Origin: Solirubrobacterales bacterium
GTDB lineage: Bacteria > Actinomycetota > Thermoleophilia > Solirubrobacterales > Solirubrobacteraceae
Direction: 5' to 3'
NCBI GenBank assembly: GCA_019240655.1
Contig: JAFAXX010000109.1
Span: 1 to 33,162 of the forward strand
Length of the DNA stretch: 33,162 nucleotides
Below are positions 22,149-29,457 of this stretch, in pieces. Under the pieces are notes generated by a model. The model was given only the letters and a program-made list of their open reading frames with translations, was not told where the DNA came from and did no database searches. The translations under genes were made by a program, and so were the position numbers. How positions within the stretch are numbered: position 1 is the stretch's first letter; every line of letters starts with the position of its first letter.

Positions 22149-23275
22149 ACGGCAGCGGCACCGGCCACGCGCCGTCGCTGTTCGCCGGTGTCGAGCCGCT
22201 CGAGGTGTTCGTCGAGCTGCTCGCGGAGATCGACACCGACACCGCCTCGACCGAGTTCTACGACCGCATCTGCGAGGCGATCTGCCGCCTCACCACGATG
22301 CGCCGCGCGGCCATCTTCATGGCCGATGCCGCCCGTCGCCGGGTCCGCGCCGTCGGCGCGCACGGGACGTCGTTCTCCCAGCTCGCCGCGCTGCGGCCGA
22401 CGCTCGTCAATACACCAATCGCCCAGCGCGCGCTGCTCGAGGACGAGGTGGTCGTGGTCTCCGAGCGGATCGAGGAGGCGGTCCCCGCGGCCTACGCCGA
22501 GGTTCTCGGGATCACCACGCTCGTGTGCACGCCGATGAGCGCGGCCGGCCGCGCCTACGGCGTGATCTGCGCCGACCGTGGCGGTGGGCGATTCGAGCTC
22601 TCCGACGGCGAGCGGCACCTCCTGTGGACGCTCGGGAAGACCGCCGCGCTCGTCGCCACCGCGCGCAACGCCACCCGCCAGCAGGAGCGCACGCGGCGGC
22701 TGGGCGAGCGGCTCGACCTCGCCCGGGAGATCCACGAGCGCGTCCTCCAGCGGCTGTTCGGCGTGTCGCTGGCGCTGAGCGCGGAGCAGCCGCTCGACCG
22801 CGAGCAGCGCGAACGCTGCCGCTCGGAGATGCAGGAGGCGATCGGCGACTTGCGCCGCGCGCTCGAGCGTCCACTCGCGCCGCTGCCTCCGGAGACCGGC
22901 ACCACAGTGGCCGCCGAGCTCGGCCGCATCAGCGCCGCGCCCGGGCCGCCGGTGGTCGTGCACTGGCCCGGCGAGGTCACGGTCCCGCCCGACCTCGAGC
23001 CGCTCGCGCAGTCGGTGCTCGCGGAAGCGCTTCGCAACATCGCCAAGCACGCCCGGCCGTCGCGGGTCGACATCACGCTGGCCCGCGACGCGGACACATT
23101 CACGCTCGAGGTCCGCAACGACGGCGCCGCCTCCCGGCGGCGCGACGGCGGCATGGGGCTGCGCCTGGCCGCCTTCGAGGCGCTTCAGCAGGGCGGGGTC
23201 GTCGAGTTCGGCCCGGCCGGGGCGGACGGCTGGCGGGTGCGCCTGCTCGTCCCGCTGGGGCGCGAGGACGAGTGA
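22145..23275 (+). CDS. GAF-domain sensor histidine kinase (NarL-partner type)
   Basis: 376 aa, GTG start overlapping the fbiC stop. A GAF domain spans about 20-180 (AAIFMADAARRRVRAVGAHG and LVCTPMSAAGRAYGVICADRG). The dimerisation/phospho-acceptor helix has LAREIHERVLQRLFG with His197 (22733-22735). The ATPase domain (about 285-370) has EALRNIAKHA (N box), VRNDG and GGMGLRLAAFEAL. No transmembrane segment is visible, so it is a cytosolic sensor. The following response regulator starts inside its stop codon (TGATG). Coupling to fbiC suggests, but does not prove, a signal linked to FO/F420 or redox state. Confidence 0.88.
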   Translation: MNGSGTGHAPSLFAGVEPLEVFVELLAEIDTDTASTEFYDRICEAICRLTTMRRAAIFMADAARRRVRAVGAHGTSFSQLAALRPTLVNTPIAQRALLEDEVVVVSERIEEAVPAAYAEVLGITTLVCTPMSAAGRAYGVICADRGGGRFELSDGERHLLWTLGKTAALVATARNATRQQERTRRLGERLDLAREIHERVLQRLFGVSLALSAEQPLDREQRERCRSEMQEAIGDLRRALERPLAPLPPETGTTVAAELGRISAAPGPPVVVHWPGEVTVPPDLEPLAQSVLAEALRNIAKHARPSRVDITLARDADTFTLEVRNDGAASRRRDGGMGLRLAAFEALQQGGVVEFGPAGADGWRVRLLVPLGREDE

Positions 23276-23877
23276 TGGAGCCGCGCCGGCTCCGGGTCCT
23301 CGTCGTCGACGACCACGACGTCGTGCAGTGGGGCTTCCGCGTGCTGCTCGGCGAGCAGCCCTGGGTCGAGCGCTGCGTGGCCGCCCGGACCGGCCCCGAA
23401 GCGCTCGACCTGACCCGCACGTTCGAGCCGCACGTCGCTCTGGTCGATCTCTTCCTGGCCGGCGAGTCGGGCGCCGAGCTGTGCGAGTCGATCCGCCGGG
23501 TATCGCCCGGCACCCGCGTGCTGTTGATCTCCGGCGCCGGGCGGATGTCGCCGGCCGCCGCCCGCGCGGCCGGCGCCTCGGGGTTCGTCTCCAAGGACTG
23601 GGACGCCGCGGAGGTGGCGATCGCGGTGAGGCGCGTCGGGCTCGGGATGACCATGTTCGCGGCCAGGTCAGAACAACCGGCGCCACTGCTCAGCCCGCGT
23701 GAGCGCGCCGTGCTCGATTTGATCGCCGGCGGCTCGACCAACCGGGAGATCGCCGAGACGCTGTTCCTCTCGCCGCATACGGTCAAGGAGCACACGAGCT
23801 CCCTGTACCGGAAGCTGCAGGCCCGCAACCGCGCCGAGGCGGTCCAGCGCGCCCAGCGGATCGGCCTGCTCGCGTGA
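23275..23877 (+). CDS. NarL/FixJ-family response regulator
   Basis: 200 aa. The receiver domain is intact: VVDDHD (Asp12, Asp13), phospho-acceptor Asp58 in ALVDLFL and Lys107 in FVSKDW. The LuxR-type HTH (about 137-196) reads SPRERAVLDLIAGG, NREIAETLFLSPHTVKEH and SLYRKLQARNRAEAV. The start codon overlaps the kinase stop by one base (TGATG), so kinase and regulator are made in fixed proportion. Target genes are unknown. Confidence 0.92.
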   Translation: MEPRRLRVLVVDDHDVVQWGFRVLLGEQPWVERCVAARTGPEALDLTRTFEPHVALVDLFLAGESGAELCESIRRVSPGTRVLLISGAGRMSPAAARAAGASGFVSKDWDAAEVAIAVRRVGLGMTMFAARSEQPAPLLSPRERAVLDLIAGGSTNREIAETLFLSPHTVKEHTSSLYRKLQARNRAEAVQRAQRIGLLA

Positions 23878-23989
23878 ACAGCGCCGAGGCTCGAATCAGG
23901 GCCGGCAAAGTGAAAGATTCCTACCAGTCAGGAGGTTAAGTATCTATCGGCACGAAGCCGGCCAGGTACCGGGGCAGAGGAACGAAAGC

Positions 23990-25213
23990 TTGAGCTTCCT
24001 ATACATCGCGCGCCATGCCAGTGCGCACCTGAGGCTGGTCTCGCCGCCACGGAAGTGGAGCCCGTCGGCGCCGCGCTTCTATCGCCCGCCTGACCCGCTC
24101 GCCGCGGACGCGCCTGGATCGGTGATCCGGGCGGAGCCGATGGACGCGTACGTCGCTCCTGGCCTGCGCCTGCGCGTCAGGGCGTGGCGCGTTCTCTACC
24201 GCTCCACCTCGGCGACCGGAGAGCCGACCGCGGTCTCCGGGGCGGTCCTGGTCCCGCCCGGCCGGGCACGGGGGCCGCGGCCGCTGATCGGCTACGGCGT
24301 CGGCACGCACGGCATCGGCGACGCGGCGGCGCCGTCGCGGCTGCTCTCGCGCGGGCGGGAGTGGGAGGCCGGGCTGATGGCGATGCTGCTGGCCCGCGGC
24401 TGGGCGATCGCCGTGACCGACTACCAGGGCCTCGGCACCCCCGGGGACCACACCTACATGGTCGGGCGCGCGCTCGGCCCGAACGTGCTCGACGCGATGC
24501 GAGCCGCACGCGAGCTCGCTCCCACCGAGCTGCCGGTCGAAGGGCCGGCGGCGATCATCGGCTATTCGGAGGGCGGCGCGGCCGCCGCGTGGGCAGCTCA
24601 GCTGCAGCCCGAGTACGCCCCCGACGTGCCGCTTCTCGGCGTCGCCGCCGGCGCCGCAGCGGCCGACGTGGAGTCGGCGGGACCGCGTCTGGACGGCAGC
24701 TTCTTCGCCTTCTTCATCGCCTACGGGGGGATCGGCTACGCCGCGGCCTATCCCGAGCTCGACCTCGACCCCTACCTGACCCCGCCGGCACGCGGGCAGA
24801 TCGCCCAGCTGCGCCAGTCCTCGATCTTCCAGGCGATGATGTGGGGCCCTCGGTTCATGCGCGCCGCCGACCTCACCCAGCCGAACGTGCTCGAGATGCC
24901 CGCGTGGCGAGCCAGGCTGCGCGAGAATCGCCTCGGAGAGACCGCCCCGGCGGCACCGGTGCTGCTCCACCACGCCCGCCGGGACCAGATCGTGTCCTTC
25001 GCCCAGAGCGTCGGTCTCCGCGACGACTGGAGCTCGCGCGGTGGCGACGTCCGCCTGTACGTGACCCGCGGAGGCGTCGACCACCTGAGCGGGGCGCTCG
25101 CCGGCACGCCGGTGGCGCTCGACTGGATCGCCCGGCGTCTCGACGGCGCGGCGCGGAAGGTCACGCCGCCCGTCGACCTGATCGTGCCCGAGAGCGCCGA
25201 GCACGCCGCCTGA
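23990..25213 (+). CDS. LIP-type secretory lipase / alpha-beta hydrolase
   Basis: 407 aa by the TTG start. It has the alpha/beta-hydrolase nucleophile elbow GYSEGG (Ser193) with the family's preceding TDYQGLGTPGDHTY (about 143-156). Late acid and base candidates are HHARRDQIV (about 330-338) and GGVDHLSG (about 362-369). It resembles the secretory lipase (LIP) family that cleaves triacylglycerols or esters. No clear signal peptide follows the TTG, so either the protein stays inside or the start is wrong. Upstream, a strong AGGAGGT (23930-23936) has no start codon at the right distance. It ends against the bidirectional hairpin at 25232-25300. Confidence 0.8.
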   Translation: MSFLYIARHASAHLRLVSPPRKWSPSAPRFYRPPDPLAADAPGSVIRAEPMDAYVAPGLRLRVRAWRVLYRSTSATGEPTAVSGAVLVPPGRARGPRPLIGYGVGTHGIGDAAAPSRLLSRGREWEAGLMAMLLARGWAIAVTDYQGLGTPGDHTYMVGRALGPNVLDAMRAARELAPTELPVEGPAAIIGYSEGGAAAAWAAQLQPEYAPDVPLLGVAAGAAAADVESAGPRLDGSFFAFFIAYGGIGYAAAYPELDLDPYLTPPARGQIAQLRQSSIFQAMMWGPRFMRAADLTQPNVLEMPAWRARLRENRLGETAPAAPVLLHHARRDQIVSFAQSVGLRDDWSSRGGDVRLYVTRGGVDHLSGALAGTPVALDWIARRLDGAARKVTPPVDLIVPESAEHAA

Positions 25214-25231
25214 GCCCGGCGCTCCGTCACG

Positions 25232-25300
25232 GGGCCTCGCTGCGCTTGGCGCCCAGCTGATGACGCGCGGCCGCCACGGACGCCGAGCGAAGCGAGGCCC
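25232..25300. terminator. Long imperfect palindrome between convergent genes
   Basis: GGGCCTCGCTGCGCTTGGC (25232-25250) pairs with GCCGAGCGAAGCGAGGCCC (25282-25300) across 31 nt, with one mismatch and one wobble over 19 positions. It lies between the lipase stop (25213) and the stop of the convergent UbiB-like gene (25307), so a bidirectional terminator is likely. Its GGGCCTCGCT core is the same motif seen around the 18-bp array at 2690-2778. Confidence 0.6.
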
Positions 25301-25306
25301 ACCAAC

Positions 25307-26533
25307 CTACCAGCCTTCGCGCAGCGCGCCGCGGGCCAGCTCCGGCCACGCCCCGGTGGCGCCGACGAGCGCGATCGTCCCGAACAGCTGCCCGATCCCC
25401 CGGGCCGGCCACAGGTCCTCGGGCTCGAGACGTCCGCAGGCCGCGAGCTCCGCCAGCGCCTCGTCGTGCGCCGCCACGCGGTCGCGGGCGGCCAGGACCG
25501 CGGCGGAGTCGAGCCGCGCCGGCTCGGGGCCCCCGAGCTCGGCGAGCAGCGTGGTCGACAGCGCGAGCGCCTCGCCGGCGCGGGCTCGCGGCAGCCATCC
25601 CAGTCGCTCGAGCCGGTCTCCGAGGGCCTCCGCGTCCCGGGCGATGAACGCCTCGAGGGCCTCGGCGGCCAGCGCGACGCGCGCGCGGTCGACCTCCCGG
25701 GTGGCTCCGAAGTCGAGGATAGCCAGACGGCCGTCGGCGAGCACGAGGACGTCGTCGGGGTTGAGGTCGGCATGGATCATGCCCGTGGCGGGAGCGCCGA
25801 GGGCAAAGCGGACCAGGCGGGCGGCCGCCTGGTCGGGATCGCGCGCGTGCCATAGCGGAGCCCCGTCGACCCACTCGCTGACCAGGACATCCGAGCGGCA
25901 GAGCGCCATCACCGGAGGGGCGACGACCAGGAACGGGTGGCCCCGCAGCGCGCGGTGAAAGCGGCGCTGGGCCTCGGCCTCGCTCTCCAGGTCGAGCTCG
26001 GCGAGCGTGCGCTCCCGCACCTCCCGCAGCACGGCGCCGGCGTCGAGACCCGGGAACGCCGTGGCGAGGGGCGCGGCGAGCGCCTCGAGCAGAGCCAGGT
26101 CCTGGCGCAGGGCGGCGGCCAGCCCGGGGCGGAGCACCTTGATCGCGACCGGGTGGCCGCCGCGGCGCCCGACGTGCACCTGGGAGCCGGGGGTGAGGGC
26201 CACGGGGTTGCCGTCGAGCTCGTCGAGCTCTTCGGTCGGGCTGGTGCCCCAGGCGTCGCGCAGGATCCGCTCGATGCGCCGCGGCGGGAGCGGCTCGAGC
26301 GGCCGCTCGCTCGCCGCCCGCAGCTCCGCCGCGAGCCGCCGGCCGCTGCGCCCGGGCAGCCAGTCCGGGTCGATCGCCGCTGCCGCGCGGGCAAGCGCCA
26401 CCCGGCCGGTGCGAGCGGAGCGGGCCAGTCCCAGCCCGACCGCGAGCAGCGCGTCGAGGCGGCGGAGGGCGTCCTCGGCGGCCAAGCCCGCGGCGCCGGC
26501 GCTCAGCGGCCCCGGCCCGGCCGCCGCAGCCAC
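25307..26533 (-). CDS. ABC1/UbiB/AarF-like protein with degenerate kinase motifs
   Basis: 408 aa, shorter than typical UbiB (about 500-550). The UbiB-like core is recognisable: SQVHVGRRGGHPVAIKVLRPG (ATP-lysine), RERTLAELDLESEAEAQRRF (conserved Glu region), HADLNPDD (catalytic loop) and ILDFGAT (metal-binding DFG). Oddities: the KxGQ motif of the N-terminal extension is not seen, the Ala-rich loop is replaced by ALTPGS, and the catalytic-loop Asn (HADxxPGN) appears as Asp. There is no C-terminal transmembrane pair. It may be an inactive or altered ATPase in isoprenoid-lipid metabolism, but the role is unknown. ATG 26533 overlaps the upstream SDR gene by 31 bp. Confidence 0.72.
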   Translation of the reverse strand: MAAAAGPGPLSAGAAGLAAEDALRRLDALLAVGLGLARSARTGRVALARAAAAIDPDWLPGRSGRRLAAELRAASERPLEPLPPRRIERILRDAWGTSPTEELDELDGNPVALTPGSQVHVGRRGGHPVAIKVLRPGLAAALRQDLALLEALAAPLATAFPGLDAGAVLREVRERTLAELDLESEAEAQRRFHRALRGHPFLVVAPPVMALCRSDVLVSEWVDGAPLWHARDPDQAAARLVRFALGAPATGMIHADLNPDDVLVLADGRLAILDFGATREVDRARVALAAEALEAFIARDAEALGDRLERLGWLPRARAGEALALSTTLLAELGGPEPARLDSAAVLAARDRVAAHDEALAELAACGRLEPEDLWPARGIGQLFGTIALVGATGAWPELARGALREGW

Positions 26534-27354
26534 TCCATGGCGGGCAGCTTGACCGCGTGCGGAACGTAGCGGGAGGCGAGCATCGCCGTGCGCATCGGGA
26601 GGCCGGGAACGACCACGCGCTCGCCCGACTCGAGGCCCTTGACGCCGGCGCGGGCGGCATCCTGCGCCGAGATGAACGCCGTCCGCGGAACCGTCTGCTC
26701 GAAGGACCTCCCGCCCCTGGCCTCCCAGCCGGCGAGCTCCCAGAACTCGGTCTCGACCGGGCCCGGGGCGAGCGCGGTCACCGTAACCCCGGATGCGCGC
26801 ACCTCCTGGTGGATCGCCTCCGAGAAGGCGAGCACGTACGCCTTGGCGGCCGAGTATCCGGCCGAGTACGGCATCGGCTGCATGCCCGCCGTGGACGCGA
26901 TGTTGAGGATCGCGCCGCGGCCGCGCTCCACCATCGCGGGCAGGAACGCCGAGGTCAGCGCGACCACCGCTTCCACCAGCAGGCGGACCTGCTGGAGCTC
27001 CCGCGCCGGATCGGATTCGTGGAACGGGCCGCCGGTGGCGAAGCCGGCGTTGTTGACCAGGACCTCGACGGCGACGCCGAGGCCCGCGATCTGTCGTGGG
27101 AGCCTGTCACGCGTTCGCGCCTCGCTGAGATCGCAGGCGATCGCGTGCGCGCGCACTCCGTGCTCGCCCTCGAGTCGGTCGGCGAGCTCGTCGAGGCGCT
27201 CCTGGCGGCGGGCGACGAGTACCAGGTTGTGGCCGCGAGCGGCGAGCTCGCGGGCGATCGCGCCGCCGATGCCGGCGGATGCGCCGGTGACCAGCGCGGC
27301 GGACGATTGGTCGGGCTTCGGCAGGCTCACGAGCGCGGAGGTGAATTGGAGCAC
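26503..27354 (-). CDS. Short-chain dehydrogenase/reductase
   Basis: 283 aa, GTG start. Classical SDR: nucleotide-binding TGASAGIG (about 23-30), NNAG (about 101-104), and a catalytic Ser/Tyr/Lys set in NIASTAGMQPMPYSAGYSAAKAY (about 152-174, in two parts). An Arg pair after strand 2 (VARRQER) indicates NADP(H) preference. The C-terminal ~30 residues are basic. It resembles the DltE/YqjQ-like group of acyl or keto reductases, but the substrate is open. A perfect CCCCCC/GGGGGG hairpin lies just before the start (27361-27376). It is divergent from fabH and overlaps the UbiB-like gene downstream. Confidence 0.85.
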   Translation of the reverse strand: MLQFTSALVSLPKPDQSSAALVTGASAGIGGAIARELAARGHNLVLVARRQERLDELADRLEGEHGVRAHAIACDLSEARTRDRLPRQIAGLGVAVEVLVNNAGFATGGPFHESDPARELQQVRLLVEAVVALTSAFLPAMVERGRGAILNIASTAGMQPMPYSAGYSAAKAYVLAFSEAIHQEVRASGVTVTALAPGPVETEFWELAGWEARGGRSFEQTVPRTAFISAQDAARAGVKGLESGERVVVPGLPMRTAMLASRYVPHAVKLPAMEWLRRPGRGR

Positions 27355-27360
27355 ATCGCG

Positions 27361-27376
27361 CCCCCCGAACGGGGGG
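27361..27376. promoter_or_regulatory. Six-C/six-G hairpin in the SDR/fabH divergent gap
   Basis: CCCCCC (27361-27366), loop GAAC, GGGGGG (27371-27376). It begins 6 nt before the SDR start codon in the mRNA sense and would sequester that start region if transcribed. Function unknown; a simple slippage-prone stem is also possible. Confidence 0.4.
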
Positions 27377-27416
27377 AAGTCCGCAGGGCCGCTGTATCCG
27401 GCCGCGAACTCCTGCG

Positions 27417-27422
27417 TAGGCT
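27417..27422 (+). promoter_or_regulatory. -10 box (TAGGCT) for a leaderless FAS-II operon transcript
   Basis: TAGGCT ends 8 nt before ATG 27431. No clear -35 or Shine-Dalgarno site is visible. It supports the first ATG of fabH rather than the internal ATG 27506. Confidence 0.35.
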
Positions 27423-27430
27423 GAGACTAA

Positions 27431-28450
27431 ATGCGAGTTTCCGCGGCCACTGGTTCAGAGCGCGCTTCGCTCACGCTCACGACGCGCGAGGCGCGCAGCG
27501 CGGCGATGCTGTCGGTGGCTGCGGTGGTGCCCGAGGAGCGCCTGACCAGCGCCGAGCTCGCGGCTCGGCTGGGGGTGAGCGAGGCCTGGATCCTGTCGCG
27601 CACCGGTGTGCGCGAGCGGCCGGTGGCCCGCGCCGACGAGCGCCTGGCCGACTATGCCGCGCGCGCCGGCGCGGACGCGCTGCGCCGAGCCGGCGTCGAT
27701 GCCGCCGACCTCGATCTGGTCCTCGTCGGGACGATGACCCAGGACGAGCTGACGCCCAATACGGCGCCGCTGGTCGCACACGCGCTCGGGGCCGAGGGCG
27801 CCGGCGCCGTCGACCTCGGCGCCGCGTGCACGGCGTTCCTCTCCGGGGTGGCGCTCGGGGCGTCGTCGATCGAGATCGGCCGCTCAGATCACGTCCTGGT
27901 GATCGGAGCCGACTTCATCAGCCGGGTGACCGACTACGGGGACAAGCGCACCGCTCCGTTGTTCGGCGACGCCGCCGGTGCGGTCGTGCTCGGCCCGGCC
28001 GACGGCGGCAACGGTGTGATCGGGCCGATCGTGCTCGGTTCCGACGGATCCGGGGCGCCGGCGATCCAGGTCGGCCACCACGACCGCAAGGTCCGGATGG
28101 ACGGGCCCGAGGTGTACCGCCACGCGGTCGCGCGGATGACCGAGGTGACCTTCGCCGCGCTCGAGCGCGCCGGACTGTCGCTCGAGGACATCGACCTGTT
28201 CGTCTATCACCAGGCCAACGGCCGCATCCTGCGCGCGCTGGGCGAGCGGCTCGGGGTGCCAAGCGAGCGCATCGTCGACTGCATCGAGACCTTCGGCAAC
28301 TCGTCCGCGGCGACGCTCCCGGTGGGCCTGGCCGACGCTGCGCGCACCGGGCGCCTGCGAGCGGGCGCGCTCGTGCTGGTGGCGGCGTTCGGCGCCGGGT
28401 TCACGTGGGGCGGAGGCGTGATCGAGTGGGGCGGCCAGGGTGATGGCTGA
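27431..28450 (+). CDS. fabH: Beta-ketoacyl-ACP synthase III (FabH)
   Basis: 339 aa. The Cys-His-Asn triad is present: Cys133 in GAACTAFLSG, His in VYHQANGRI (about 257-265) and Asn in ETFGNSSAAT (about 286-295). FabH condenses an acyl-CoA primer with malonyl-ACP and so starts each fatty acid. The first 25 residues are rich in Thr, Ser and Arg and look like an extra leader; the conserved fold begins near residue 27. ATG 27506 is therefore a possible start, but the -10-like box favours 27431. It is the first gene of a six-gene FAS-II operon, and the stop overlaps fabG by 8 bp. Confidence 0.93.
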   Translation: MRVSAATGSERASLTLTTREARSAAMLSVAAVVPEERLTSAELAARLGVSEAWILSRTGVRERPVARADERLADYAARAGADALRRAGVDAADLDLVLVGTMTQDELTPNTAPLVAHALGAEGAGAVDLGAACTAFLSGVALGASSIEIGRSDHVLVIGADFISRVTDYGDKRTAPLFGDAAGAVVLGPADGGNGVIGPIVLGSDGSGAPAIQVGHHDRKVRMDGPEVYRHAVARMTEVTFAALERAGLSLEDIDLFVYHQANGRILRALGERLGVPSERIVDCIETFGNSSAATLPVGLADAARTGRLRAGALVLVAAFGAGFTWGGGVIEWGGQGDG

Positions 28451-29180
28451 TGCGCGTTCGGGCTGCGCGCTGGTCACCGGCGCCTCCCGCGGCATCGGCG
28501 CCGCGATCGCGCGGGCGCTGGCCCGCGACGGCTGGCCAGTCGGGGTCAATTACCGCAGCGACCGCGGCCCGGCCGACACGGTGGTGGCCGACATCGAAGG
28601 CGAGGGCGGCCGTGCCCTGGCGCTGGCCGGAGACGTGGCGGACCGCACGGCACCCGATGAGCTGTTCAGGGCGCTCGAGTCCCACTTCGGCTCGCCCGTG
28701 CTCGTGCTGGTCAACAACGCCGGCATCAACCGCGACGACCTCACCCCGTCACTCGGCGACGAGGAATGGGACGCGGTGATCGACACGGACCTGAACGCCG
28801 CGTTCCGCTTCATGCGCCGCGCGCTCAAATCGATGATGCGCGCGCGCTCGGGCCGGATCATCAACATCTCCTCGGTCTCGGGCCTGCGGGCCAATCCCGG
28901 TCAGGCCAATTACGCGGCCGCCAAGGCCGGGCTGATCGCGCTGACCAAGACCTCGGCGGTCGAGGTGGCGCGCCGCGGGGTGACGATCAACGCCGTGGCG
29001 CCGGGCGTCATCGAGACCGACATGACGGCCGAGGTCCCGACCGAGGTGCTGGCCGCGATTCCGGCCAAGCGCGTAGGCAGGCCCGAGGAGGTCGCCGCCT
29101 GCGTGCGCTTCCTGGCCTCGGAGGAGGCCAGCTACGTGACCGGTGCCGTCCTGTCCGTCGACGGCGGGCTGGCCGCATGA
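28443..29180 (+). CDS. fabG: 3-oxoacyl-ACP reductase (FabG)
   Basis: 245 aa. NADPH-binding TGASRGIG (12-19), NNAGI (91-95) and catalytic Ser144, Tyr157 and Lys161 (NYAAAK) are in place. The C terminus GAVLSVDGGL is the family ending. It reduces 3-oxoacyl-ACP in each elongation round. ATG 28443 directly follows an in-frame GTG (28440); the ATG gives the usual FabG N terminus. It overlaps fabH by 8 bp and is followed after 31 bp by acpP. Confidence 0.92.
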   Translation: MADARSGCALVTGASRGIGAAIARALARDGWPVGVNYRSDRGPADTVVADIEGEGGRALALAGDVADRTAPDELFRALESHFGSPVLVLVNNAGINRDDLTPSLGDEEWDAVIDTDLNAAFRFMRRALKSMMRARSGRIINISSVSGLRANPGQANYAAAKAGLIALTKTSAVEVARRGVTINAVAPGVIETDMTAEVPTEVLAAIPAKRVGRPEEVAACVRFLASEEASYVTGAVLSVDGGLAA

Positions 29181-29211
29181 CTGTGAATCCCTACATCGAA
29201 AAGGAGAAACC

Positions 29212-29457
29212 ATGGCAACCGTAACCGCCGATCAGGTCGAGACCCGCGTCGTCGAGACGCTCGCGAGCTTCGGCCCCGACGCCAGCCAGATCACCCGCGA
29301 GTCGAGCTTCGAGGAGCTCGACATCGATTCCCTCGACCTGGTCGAGCTCGCCCAGGTGGTCGAGGACGAGTACGGCGTCGTGCTCAAGGGCGAGGACATG
29401 AAGGAGCTCAAGACCGTCGGCGACGCCGTCGACATGATCGTCAGCCGGGCCGGGTGA
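29212..29457 (+). CDS. acpP: Acyl carrier protein
   Basis: 81 aa, acidic, helical. The 4'-phosphopantetheine attachment site is Ser40 in the motif IDSLDLVEL. The start is fixed by AAGGAG 6 nt before ATG 29212, the strongest ribosome-binding site in the operon, fitting the high amount of ACP a cell needs. An in-frame upstream reading (29143) would add 23 unconserved residues. Its 3' end (GTGA) overlaps the GTG start of fabF. Confidence 0.95.
   Translation: MATVTADQVETRVVETLASFGPDASQITRESSFEELDIDSLDLVELAQVVEDEYGVVLKGEDMKELKTVGDAVDMIVSRAG

Noticed and set aside
22043-23686. 547-aa minus-strand frame across the kinase and regulator
   Set aside because: Shadow frame without motifs; the sense strand holds complete two-component genes.
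25227-26660. 477-aa minus-strand frame in a different phase from the UbiB-like gene
   Set aside because: Arg/Pro/Ala-rich shadow; the UbiB motifs are in the other frame.
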